DNA from: CBDHFQ01 sp965262565
GTDB taxonomy: Bacteria; Bacteroidota; Bacteroidia; J057
Direction of reading: 5' to 3'
Assembly (NCBI GenBank): GCA_965262565.1
Contig: CBDHFQ010000036.1
Span: forward strand, 124,001 to 188,000
Length of the DNA: 64,000 nt
Part shown: positions 55,215 to 62,893 of the stretch, piece after piece
Layout: every line of letters begins with the position of its first letter
How positions within the stretch are numbered: position 1 is the stretch's first letter
Notes under the pieces: generated by a model
The model's input: only the letters and a program-made list of their open reading frames with translations
Told to the model about the DNA's origin: nothing
The model's database searches: none
Program-made: the position numbers and the translations under genes

Positions 55215-55814
55215 CTAACCATCTGTACCGACCTGAATAGGCAATCTTACTTTATCCCAGGACATAACAACTTCACCTTCAGGATCTATTTCGAATAATA
55301 AACGCTCAACTTTTTCTGTTAATGTTTCCGGCATAACTTCCACTCTCAAGGCATCCAGTGATGAATCGTATTCATAAGCTCCCCACTGATCCCACTCTTT
55401 GTTAAATATCACTGTCCAGGGCCCTTCTTCTTTCGGAATAGTAAACAAACTATACTTGCCTGGTAGTAGAACTTGGCCTTCTATATTCACTTCTGAATCT
55501 ATATTAATGGTAGTCGCTTCATTTGCTCCAGTACGCCATACCTTATCATACTCCTCTAAGCCTCCGAATATTTTTCTTCCCTTAACACTGGGAGAACTAT
55601 AAGTCATAGAGATTTGTGCCCCTCCAACCTGTCCGGAGATCTCTTTAAATGGACTAGGTCTTTTGGATTTATCTTCCTGATCTCCAGAATCATCTGTTTC
55701 CTCCACAGTAGCCATCGCTTGTTGAGGTTCACTCGTTCCACTTTGTTCACATCCCGACCATCCTAAGGCAAAAAAGAATACCAATCCGATAAGGATCCAT
55801 GTTTGGTTACGCAT
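55215..55814 (-). CDS. DUF2911 lipoprotein
   Basis: The 199-residue protein has a lipoprotein signal (F-F-A-L-G-W-S-G-C), an acidic linker and a DUF2911 domain: I-S-M-T-Y-S-S-P-S-V-K-G-R, W-R-T-G-A-N-E-A-T-T-I, L-P-G-K-Y-S-L-F-T-I-P and W-T-V-I-F-N-K-E-W-D-Q-W-G-A-Y. Members are periplasmic or outer-membrane proteins of Bacteroidota with no known function. It stands alone between the candidate small RNA and the EEP gene. Confidence 0.9.
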   Translation of the reverse strand: MRNQTWILIGLVFFFALGWSGCEQSGTSEPQQAMATVEETDDSGDQEDKSKRPSPFKEISGQVGGAQISMTYSSPSVKGRKIFGGLEEYDKVWRTGANEATTINIDSEVNIEGQVLLPGKYSLFTIPKEEGPWTVIFNKEWDQWGAYEYDSSLDALRVEVMPETLTEKVERLLFEIDPEGEVVMSWDKVRLPIQVGTDG

Positions 55815-55898
55815 AATTGATTGACAAATCTAATGTTAGCTACTAATAATCAGGTAAAGATATGTATTTCTTATATATGAAACACATATTCCATATTA

Positions 55899-56846
55899 TT
55901 ACAACGCTAATTTAATATAAACAGGATAGTGGTCAGATCCTACATAGTTCCCGATTTCCCTATCTATCACTTTCCATTCGGTGCTAAGCAATACGTGATC
56001 CAGGCTTATGCCTAAAGGATAAAAAAAGCTTGGCCAACTAATCCCCAATCCAAATCCCTTTCGGGAATCTTTTAGCTCCATTCCTTGTAGAAATTGATGA
56101 AAAAATATGGAAAAAGAAGTTGTATTTAAATCACCCGCTACGATTAAATGCTTGGATAACAATGGTCTAAGCATCACTAATTCGTTAAACGTATGATTCC
56201 TTTCTCTAAAATGGTACACACTTTCAGGAGCCCGAGGATGTAATCCCAACACATCTATGGTATCTTGATCCCAAATAAAAGTTCCTCTTACTGCAGGAGT
56301 GGCTAACTCTCCAAAATAGTATATTTCTTTATTCAGTAATGGAACCTTGCTATAAATACCTATCCCGAAATTATCTTCCCTGCTAATGGCTTCATTATGT
56401 GGATAGACTTTTGTGATTGGTAAAATTGCTGTTAGCCATGCTTGATCCAGTTCACTTAAAATGACTATATCAGCATTATATCGCTCAATCTCCTTTCTGA
56501 CTAAATCGTAGCGCTGATTGAACTTTAATACATTAATGCTGAGAATAGTGATAGGTTTTTCGTCCCAATGCGTTTGTACTTGCTCGCTCCCTGAATACAA
56601 AGGAACCATCGGTAATACATTCCACATCCCAATCAACATTCCTAAAATGGCCCAATATTTCTTCCCAATCCAAAATCCCACAGGAGCTATGACCATCATT
56701 GCCCAAAAATATTGTAATCTGAAATGGCACAATAAGGATGGCAAATAATACGATGGAAACCAATAACTGAGCCATGTAAAACATCCAATGAGAGCTATAA
56801 TAAAAATAAGAAGGTAGCTAAGGTAAGGTTTAAACTGGCTTTTCAT
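55899..56846 (-). CDS. Membrane-anchored endonuclease/exonuclease/phosphatase family protein
   Basis: The 315-residue protein has about three hydrophobic segments in its first 90 residues, then an EEP domain: S-I-N-V-L-K-F-N, A-D-I-V-I-L-S-E-L-D (metal-binding glutamate), V-A-G-D-L-N-T and the terminal S-D-H-Y-P-V. The catalytic domain probably faces the periplasm. Related proteins cleave phosphodiesters in nucleic acids, lipids or inositol phosphates; the substrate cannot be told. It is 84 bases upstream of the DUF2911 gene on the same strand and may share its transcript. Confidence 0.88.
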   Translation of the reverse strand: MKSQFKPYLSYLLIFIIALIGCFTWLSYWFPSYYLPSLLCHFRLQYFWAMMVIAPVGFWIGKKYWAILGMLIGMWNVLPMVPLYSGSEQVQTHWDEKPITILSINVLKFNQRYDLVRKEIERYNADIVILSELDQAWLTAILPITKVYPHNEAISREDNFGIGIYSKVPLLNKEIYYFGELATPAVRGTFIWDQDTIDVLGLHPRAPESVYHFRERNHTFNELVMLRPLLSKHLIVAGDLNTTSFSIFFHQFLQGMELKDSRKGFGLGISWPSFFYPLGISLDHVLLSTEWKVIDREIGNYVGSDHYPVYIKLAL

Positions 56847-56962
56847 GAATAAAACATCTAAATATGATGCAGTAGTATGCTTATTCCTTATTCGAAATTA
56901 CTAATTCACAAGTTCCAAATGTACTGTAAATTCCAACAATAAGAAGAAAATAAGATTGGTTT

Positions 56963-57118
56963 TTAATAACAGGCGTCTTTAACAGCATTATCAAGAGAAC
57001 CACAATAGGTATACTCATCGATCCCTATAGCAAGAAGGTAATTCTTTCCAGATCTATTTTTTTCCTGAAATTCAGTTGAAGATTCCCAACTTAGGCCCCT
57101 TTGAGAAATAAGCTCCAT
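56963..57118 (-). pseudogene. Remnant of a caspase-like (peptidase C14) gene
   Basis: A 51-codon minus-strand frame reads S-G-K-N-Y-L-L-A-I-G-I-D-E-Y, then S-L-D-N-A-V-K-D-A, and stops. This matches the first strand and helix of bacterial caspase-family domains (pattern Y-[AL]-L-x-I-G-I-x-x-Y ... L-x-x-A-x-x-D-A). The catalytic His and Cys would lie downstream and are missing. The frame is also open for about 20 codons upstream of its ATG. It is probably the 5' stub of a deleted gene. The rest of 56847-57201 shows nothing else. Confidence 0.5.
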
Positions 57119-57201
57119 ATTATGTAAATTGATGACTTCTAGATAACATTGCCTAGATTTGAATGCAACATATACTTAAGACAATTTATCCTTATTATTA
57201 A

Positions 57202-58638
57202 ATGATAAAAAGAATGTTATCACTATGGAAAAGAATATCTAAGATAGGAATAAAGGAAGACATGGACTTCTTGGAGGTGAGGGCTATCAGCTTATTAAAT
57301 CAAATAAGTGTGCTAAGCATTGTAGTCTTTCTTTTCAGCATGATTATTCCTGGAGCATTATCAAAAGATAATATCACTGTATTAATCGGGATTATAAATA
57401 TCGTATTATTTTCTATCTGCTTAATGCTGAATAGTTTTAGATTGTTCACCTTATCCAAAAATTTTATTATCATTTCAGGGATAGGCATAGTGACCTTTAT
57501 TAGCATCTACTCTAAATCCGTAGCGGGAAATCAAGTAAATTACGTCACATTGCCTATTATGACTCTGTTGATTTTCAGAGACATAAAAACTATCTATAGA
57601 TACTACATCTTAATCATTCTAGCTTTTCTCTTAACGGTATATATTCAGAAAGTGAATTTCACAGGATTTGTAGAATCCGACCAATTATTGATAAATGTTT
57701 ATTATATAAATCTGTTTATCAACTTTTTTTTAATGACATTTCTGCTGATCTATTTCTTTAGAAATCTTCAAAACCAGTATGAAAGAAAATTACTGAAAAA
57801 AAATGAGGAATTGGCTGAAGCCAATATTCAACTCAAAAAGGCGCAATCCCAACTTGTCCTATCTGAAAGAATGGCTTCCATAGGTCAACTTACCGCCGGA
57901 ATCGCACATGAAATAAATAATCCGATCAACTTTGTCATCTCAAGCCTAAATCCTATTCGTAATGATCTGGCAGATGTAAAAGGAGCATATAAGGAAATAG
58001 AAGCCTTTACTAAAAAAGAAAATACTACTCCTACAACCCGTTCTTTTTGGGAAAAAGTATCCGAAGACTATCAGCTAGAAGAGGTATTTCCCGAAATTGA
58101 CCAATTGTTAGAAGGTGTTAGAGAAGGTGCCAACCGAACCAAGGAAATAGTAGCTGGACTAAGAGAATTCACTCGATTAGATGAAGATGGTCTTAAAAAA
58201 GTGAACCTTCATGAGTCAATTAATCGGACAATTACGATGATTTCCCATCTATGCACAGAAAGAGTGCATATTGTCAGGCATTATGGGAATATTCCTCTTA
58301 TAGATGGAGTACCTGGAAAAATCAATCAAGTTTTTATGAATTTATTAGAAAATGCTATTCATGCCATTCCAGGTAAAGGGGAAATTGTGATTAGCACAGT
58401 TAAAAAAGGAGAAGAAATTCTCATTCAAATAAAAGATAATGGTATTGGAGTGCCTCTCCACATCAAAGATCAAATATTTGAACCTTTTTTCACTACGAAA
58501 GAAGTAGGTAATGGAAAAGGGCTAGGTCTTTCTATTAGCCTGGGTATCATGGAACAACATCATGGTAAGCTTTGGCTTGAAGAAACATCGGACAAAGGAA
58601 GCACATTTTCTCTTAGTTTTCCCCTAACAATAAGTTAA
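57202..58638 (+). CDS. Membrane-bound sensor histidine kinase
   Basis: The 478-residue protein has six hydrophobic segments in residues 25-195, a coiled coil (L-L-K-K-N-E-E-L-A-E-A-N), then the phosphoacceptor box G-I-A-H-E-I-N-N-P-I-N-F (histidine near 237). ATPase motifs follow: N-L-L-E-N-A-I-H-A-I, D-N-G-I-G-V, K-G-L-G-L-S-I. The catalytic part closely matches the kinase at 48149. The membrane part has no periplasmic loop of any size, suggesting it senses a membrane or small-molecule signal. No response regulator is adjacent. It lies 28 bases upstream of the CHAD gene and may be in the same operon. Confidence 0.9.
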   Translation: MIKRMLSLWKRISKIGIKEDMDFLEVRAISLLNQISVLSIVVFLFSMIIPGALSKDNITVLIGIINIVLFSICLMLNSFRLFTLSKNFIIISGIGIVTFISIYSKSVAGNQVNYVTLPIMTLLIFRDIKTIYRYYILIILAFLLTVYIQKVNFTGFVESDQLLINVYYINLFINFFLMTFLLIYFFRNLQNQYERKLLKKNEELAEANIQLKKAQSQLVLSERMASIGQLTAGIAHEINNPINFVISSLNPIRNDLADVKGAYKEIEAFTKKENTTPTTRSFWEKVSEDYQLEEVFPEIDQLLEGVREGANRTKEIVAGLREFTRLDEDGLKKVNLHESINRTITMISHLCTERVHIVRHYGNIPLIDGVPGKINQVFMNLLENAIHAIPGKGEIVISTVKKGEEILIQIKDNGIGVPLHIKDQIFEPFFTTKEVGNGKGLGLSISLGIMEQHHGKLWLEETSDKGSTFSLSFPLTIS

Positions 58639-58666
58639 CAATTTAGTAACTTTGGCAAAAAAGCTT

Positions 58667-60100
58667 ATGCCATTCAGATTTTATAGAGAAGCTACGCTAG
58701 GAGAAAATATTCAACGAGTCTTACAGGAAGAAATTCACAAAGCATATAATCACCTCACAGAAACCCTTCCACCACATAAAGGGATTCACGAAGCCAGAAA
58801 AGGACATAAAAAAATAAGGGCTATTTTGAGGTTAATAAGATTTACCGTAGGAACTACTGCCTATAGAGAAGCAAATACATATTACAGAGATACTGCAAGG
58901 ACATTATCGAGCATTAGGGATGCTACTGCCCTCATCGAAGCAATCGATGATTTAAAGAGTTTAGCTCCCCTCCAACTAAAGGATGAATTATACCAATTAC
59001 TAAAGGATAAATTAGTTGCCAGAAGAGATATCTTAGCCCAAGATGCCTTGCCTGAAGAAGAATTAAGACAAAAAGCAGCCAAAAGATTAGTTTCCTACCA
59101 ACGACAAACCCTCACTTTACCTATCAATGGAAATAAGTTTAAGTTGATCAAGGAAGGATTGGAAAAAATCTACAGTCAAGGTTGGGAAGGCTTAAAACTG
59201 GTACGGACTGACCCAAATATGGAACACATTCACGATTGGAGAAAGCGAATTAAATATCATTGGTACCAACTTCAGCTCATTTCACCAGCCTGGCCAGTGT
59301 TATTAAAACCCCGGGCCGATGAATTAAAACAACTGTCCGATTGGTTAGGAACATGGAGGGATATAGGGTTGTTGCAGGAAGCCATAGAAGCTGAGTCGGA
59401 ATTAATGCCCGACTTAACCTCTTATCTGGCATTTACAGAAATAGCAGAGTCAGTAAAAACTCGATTATTAACCGCCAGCTTACAATTAGGAGGTAACTTA
59501 TATTTCGATAAGCCAGGAAATTTTACCAGCAGAACAGAAACTTTTTGGAAAAACTGGAAATTTAATATCCTCAGAAACTATACTAATTCAACTAAAAAAT
59601 CTCCTGCTATTATTCCCAAGACTCATTTAACAGATTATTTTGCGGAAGTAACTGATCCCAGGAACACTATTCATATTACCTATCCCTTTCCCGAGTTTAT
59701 TCTTCTCATCACGTTCTGTCTCTTATTGAATAAACGCACGCCATACGAGATTCATCAGTTTCTCCGAGAACATGATGATCTGGTAAAGCCTCATTTTCCT
59801 ACCTTTGATCGGTTTCCATCAGCATCAACATTTAGACGCATGATTTCCAGAATTGACTTTCGTGAAGTACATGAAAGTTTTCAGCAATGGATGCAGCATT
59901 CCCATCCCAAACTTTCAAAACTCATTCATCGACAGAATAATTTACCTCATATGCCAGAATTACCCGTAGACTATGTATCCTATGCGACGGCACTTCAACC
60001 TAATTCCCTGGATATTGGTACTTCTTCTCCACAACAAGCCATTTCTACCATGGCAGTGTGGCTAAATACAACTAGGACAACAGAATCTCATGGAAGATAA
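58667..60100 (+). CDS. CHAD domain fused to a transposase-associated (DDE_Tnp_1-assoc-like) domain
   Basis: The ATG at 58667 is preferred to an upstream TTG at 58652. Residues 1-280 form a CHAD domain: helical, with conserved histidine/arginine clusters G-I-H-E-A-R-K-G-H-K-K-I-R and I-H-D-W-R-K-R-I-K-Y-H-W-Y. CHAD domains bind polyphosphate. Residues 320-420 match the N-terminal domain of ISAs1/H-repeat transposases: Y-F-A-E-V-T-D-P-R, S-A-S-T-F-R-R-M-I-S-R-I-D and F-Q-Q-W-M. The catalytic DDE part and its I-D-G-K-T-L-R motif are absent, so it is not a transposase. The stop overlaps the next gene by 11 bases. The fusion looks like domestication or insertion; its function is unknown. Confidence 0.78.
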   Translation: MPFRFYREATLGENIQRVLQEEIHKAYNHLTETLPPHKGIHEARKGHKKIRAILRLIRFTVGTTAYREANTYYRDTARTLSSIRDATALIEAIDDLKSLAPLQLKDELYQLLKDKLVARRDILAQDALPEEELRQKAAKRLVSYQRQTLTLPINGNKFKLIKEGLEKIYSQGWEGLKLVRTDPNMEHIHDWRKRIKYHWYQLQLISPAWPVLLKPRADELKQLSDWLGTWRDIGLLQEAIEAESELMPDLTSYLAFTEIAESVKTRLLTASLQLGGNLYFDKPGNFTSRTETFWKNWKFNILRNYTNSTKKSPAIIPKTHLTDYFAEVTDPRNTIHITYPFPEFILLITFCLLLNKRTPYEIHQFLREHDDLVKPHFPTFDRFPSASTFRRMISRIDFREVHESFQQWMQHSHPKLSKLIHRQNNLPHMPELPVDYVSYATALQPNSLDIGTSSPQQAISTMAVWLNTTRTTESHGR

Positions 60101-60704
60101 GCCATTTATATCAAGAGGCTTTAAGGGCAAAAATCGAAAACCGGAACATGCTGATCGTACGCCTCCAGGTCAGCACATAATAGACGACTTCCCTGTTCTA
60201 TCGGCTGGACCTACCCCTACTATCGACCTTAATAGATGGGAATTTAAGATAGAAGGCCTGGTCAAAGAATCGAAAAGTTGGAACTGGTCAGCATTTAAAC
60301 AACTTCCCGCCCAAAAGTATGTAAAGGATATCCACTGTGTAACCACCTGGTCAAAACTGGATACAGAATGGAGAGGAGTAGCCATAGACACTTTATTAGC
60401 ATCAGTGGAAATCCTTCCCGAAGCAAAGTTTGTTATGGCTTACAGTTATGGAGGATATACTACCAACTTACCCCTAAAAGATGTTATTGATAGTAAAGCC
60501 TTCATCGCCTACGAATATGCAGGCTTTCCGTTAACTCCAGAACACGGAGGACCTGCCAGATTAGTTGTTCCGCATTTATATTTTTGGAAGAGCGCTAAAT
60601 GGATACAGGGGTTGCGATTAATGAAAGAAGACCGGGCAGGATTTTGGGAGGAATTAGGATATCATATGTATGGAGATCCGTGGCAAGAGGAACGATATGG
60701 ATAA
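60090..60704 (+). CDS. Sulfite-oxidase-like molybdopterin oxidoreductase
   Basis: The 204-residue protein is the oxidoreductase molybdopterin-binding domain alone: W-x-F-x-I-E-G-L-V near residue 50, the molybdenum-ligand cysteine 83 in D-I-H-C-V-T-T-W-S, G-Y-T-T-N-L-P-L, and H-G-G-P-A-R-L-V-V-P near 150, then W-I-Q-G-L. There is no signal peptide, so it is cytoplasmic, unlike MsrP. Its partner is the flavin reductase encoded 36 bases downstream. It overlaps the CHAD gene by 11 bases. The substrate (a sulfoxide or sulfite, for instance) is not determined by sequence. Confidence 0.9.
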   Translation: MEDKPFISRGFKGKNRKPEHADRTPPGQHIIDDFPVLSAGPTPTIDLNRWEFKIEGLVKESKSWNWSAFKQLPAQKYVKDIHCVTTWSKLDTEWRGVAIDTLLASVEILPEAKFVMAYSYGGYTTNLPLKDVIDSKAFIAYEYAGFPLTPEHGGPARLVVPHLYFWKSAKWIQGLRLMKEDRAGFWEELGYHMYGDPWQEERYG

Positions 60705-60740
60705 TTTGTGCCAATGAAGAATAAATCTATGTATTAAACT

Positions 60741-61469
60741 ATGGCTGTCAACTGGCAAATTGCAACAGTAGAAGAGATTATACAGGAAACGCCTCGAGTA
60801 AAGACCTTTGTGTTTTCCCTACCTGATTGGAAGCCACATATGGCGGGACAACATTACGATCTAAGACTTACTGCACCCGATGGTTATCAAACAATTCGTA
60901 AATATTCTATAGCCTCCGCTCCTGATAGACAAGCTCGTATAGCCCTAACTATCGATTTGTTAGAGGGTGGAGAAGTATCTGAATATATGCATGGAGTAAT
61001 TATTCCGGGAGATCAGGTCGAAATACGAGGTCCTATCGGCGGTTATTTTGTATGGCACCCAGGATTAAACCAGCCTCTTTTGTTGGTTGCCGGGGGCTCT
61101 GGAATTGTTCCTTTAATGTCTATGATCAGACATAAATTATCGGCAGAAGTAGATTCCAGCGTAGTATTACTATATAGCGCAAAATCTGAGGAGGACTTAA
61201 TTTATAAAAGAGAATTAGATTTATTTAGCAATAATAACAGTGTTAGAATTTATTACACATTAACCAGGAATATTCCTCCTACATGGAAAGGATATACCCG
61301 AAGAATAGATGAAGAAATGTTGACTGATATGCTCCATCTATTTGATCGTAAACCATTAGTATATGTTTGTGGCCCTACAGCTATGGTAGAGTATGTCTCT
61401 CATGAATTAGTAGCTTTTGGAATTCCTGGGGCAAAAATTCGCACCGAGAGATTCGGACCTAGCGGTTAA
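60741..61469 (+). CDS. Ferredoxin-reductase-type FAD/NAD(P) oxidoreductase
   Basis: The 242-residue protein has the flavin-binding R-K-Y-S-I-A-S (residues 53-59), the G-G-S-G-I-V-P-L pyridine-nucleotide site near 111, and V-C-G-P-T-A-M-V near 212. It contains no iron-sulfur motif, so it is a plain FAD/NAD(P)H reductase. Together with the molybdopterin protein it forms a two-component system in which it would supply electrons to the molybdenum centre. Confidence 0.9.
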   Translation: MAVNWQIATVEEIIQETPRVKTFVFSLPDWKPHMAGQHYDLRLTAPDGYQTIRKYSIASAPDRQARIALTIDLLEGGEVSEYMHGVIIPGDQVEIRGPIGGYFVWHPGLNQPLLLVAGGSGIVPLMSMIRHKLSAEVDSSVVLLYSAKSEEDLIYKRELDLFSNNNSVRIYYTLTRNIPPTWKGYTRRIDEEMLTDMLHLFDRKPLVYVCGPTAMVEYVSHELVAFGIPGAKIRTERFGPSG

Positions 61470-61673
61470 TGTCCTTTTCGTTACTAACAACTAAACACTA
61501 CAATTTTAAAACTATAATTTCCGAAATTAAAATTAATACCATTAGTTTAATATAATGTTCCTGCCTTAATGTAAAAAATACGTAAAGTATTTTGATGTTG
61601 TAATCTTTTGCGATATATTAGATATAGATAAAAAGCGAAAAGGAAAAGATCTACAACTACTAACAGAATTTTT

Positions 61674-62702
61674 ATGAGAGTGCTAGCTAGCAAGCTGGAT
61701 AGAATCAACCAGCATTCTCGCATGCCTAAGTACAGGCAGGTAATCAATACGATATTAGAAGATATTTCTAATGATGTATTTAAACCAGGTGAAAGAATTC
61801 CTTCTATAAATGAAACCAGCGAAGAATACTACTTATCCCGAGATACCGTAGAGAAAGCGTACAAAGAATTAAGCAGAAGAGGCATCATTTCTTCCGTTCC
61901 CGGCAAAGGTTACTACGTAAATTCTACTGATGCTGTCGGTAAAATCAGAGTGATTGCCATTCTGAATAAGTTGAGTGATTACAAGAAAATCATCTATAAC
62001 TCATTTGTTAAAACCCTTGGAAATAAGGCTTATGTGAATTTATTTACCCATCAGTATAATATCCAGCAATTTGAAAACCTGGTATATGATAACCTTGGGC
62101 AGTATGATTATTTTGTGATCATGCCTCACTTTTATGAAGAGTTGGATAAAGCAAAAGAAGTAATTAAGAAAATTCCAAAAAGTAAACTGATTATTCTGGA
62201 TAAAGCTTTGCATGAGCTTGAGGGAAACTACGGTATGGTGTATCAGGATTTTGAAGAAGACATCGTCCATGGACTTGAAACCGGCCTGAAGTTACTCAAA
62301 TCCTATGATCAACTCTATTTGGCCTTTCCTGCATTTACCCGTTATCCGGAAGAAATTAAATGGGGATTTACCCAATTTTGTAAAAAGCATGAATTGTCAT
62401 TCAAGATTATCCCTGAGGTTCTTCCTTCCGAAGTGAGAAAAGGTGATGCTTACATTGTCCTTCAAGAGTCCGATTTAATTAATTTAATCAAATCTTCCAG
62501 AATTAAATCTTATGAGCTTGGCAGGGATGTGGGAATACTTTCTTATAACGATACGCCTATCAAAGAAATTCTTGCTGGAGGAATTACATGTTTAACTACA
62601 GATCATGTTCAAATGGGTGCCAGAGCAGCCGAAATGATATTGGATAAAACACATGATCATGTAAAAAATCCCTTTAAACTAATTAAAAGGAATTCGTTGT
62701 AA
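61674..62702 (+). CDS. GntR family transcriptional regulator with sugar-binding-type sensor domain
   Basis: The 342-residue protein has a winged-helix GntR domain at residues 18-87 (Y-R-Q-V-I-N-T-I-L, G-E-R-I-P-S-I-N-E, S-R-D-T-V-E-K-A-Y-K-E-L, G-K-G-Y-Y-V). The C-terminal 250 residues resemble the periplasmic-binding/LacI-type sensor found in Bacteroidota GntR proteins. It probably binds a small ligand and controls nearby or distant carbohydrate genes. It is preceded by 204 bases without a gene and followed by a strong terminator, so it stands alone. Confidence 0.9.
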   Translation: MRVLASKLDRINQHSRMPKYRQVINTILEDISNDVFKPGERIPSINETSEEYYLSRDTVEKAYKELSRRGIISSVPGKGYYVNSTDAVGKIRVIAILNKLSDYKKIIYNSFVKTLGNKAYVNLFTHQYNIQQFENLVYDNLGQYDYFVIMPHFYEELDKAKEVIKKIPKSKLIILDKALHELEGNYGMVYQDFEEDIVHGLETGLKLLKSYDQLYLAFPAFTRYPEEIKWGFTQFCKKHELSFKIIPEVLPSEVRKGDAYIVLQESDLINLIKSSRIKSYELGRDVGILSYNDTPIKEILAGGITCLTTDHVQMGARAAEMILDKTHDHVKNPFKLIKRNSL

Positions 62703-62731
62703 TATACATTGGAATAAAAAAATTTTCTATC

Positions 62732-62765
62732 GCTACGAAATCCATTTCGTAGCTTTTTTTTATTT
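62732..62765 (+). terminator. Intrinsic terminator after the GntR gene
   Basis: GCTACGAAA (62732-62740) and TTTCGTAGC (62745-62753) form a perfect stem with a TCCA loop, followed by a long T run. It is 29 bases after the stop. Confidence 0.95.
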
Positions 62766-62893
62766 AATTTTCATTAATTTGTATTTAGAGAAGTTTTCTC
62801 ACACTTTCAGCCTCATTATTGACCCTTCATACAAAGTATAATTGCGTATGTTTATATTATTCCTTTATAAAGGTCTAATTAAGAGGTTCATCT

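Noticed and set aside
58667..60100. Insertion sequence
   Set aside because: Only the transposase-associated domain is present; there is no DDE catalytic domain and no terminal inverted repeats were seen.
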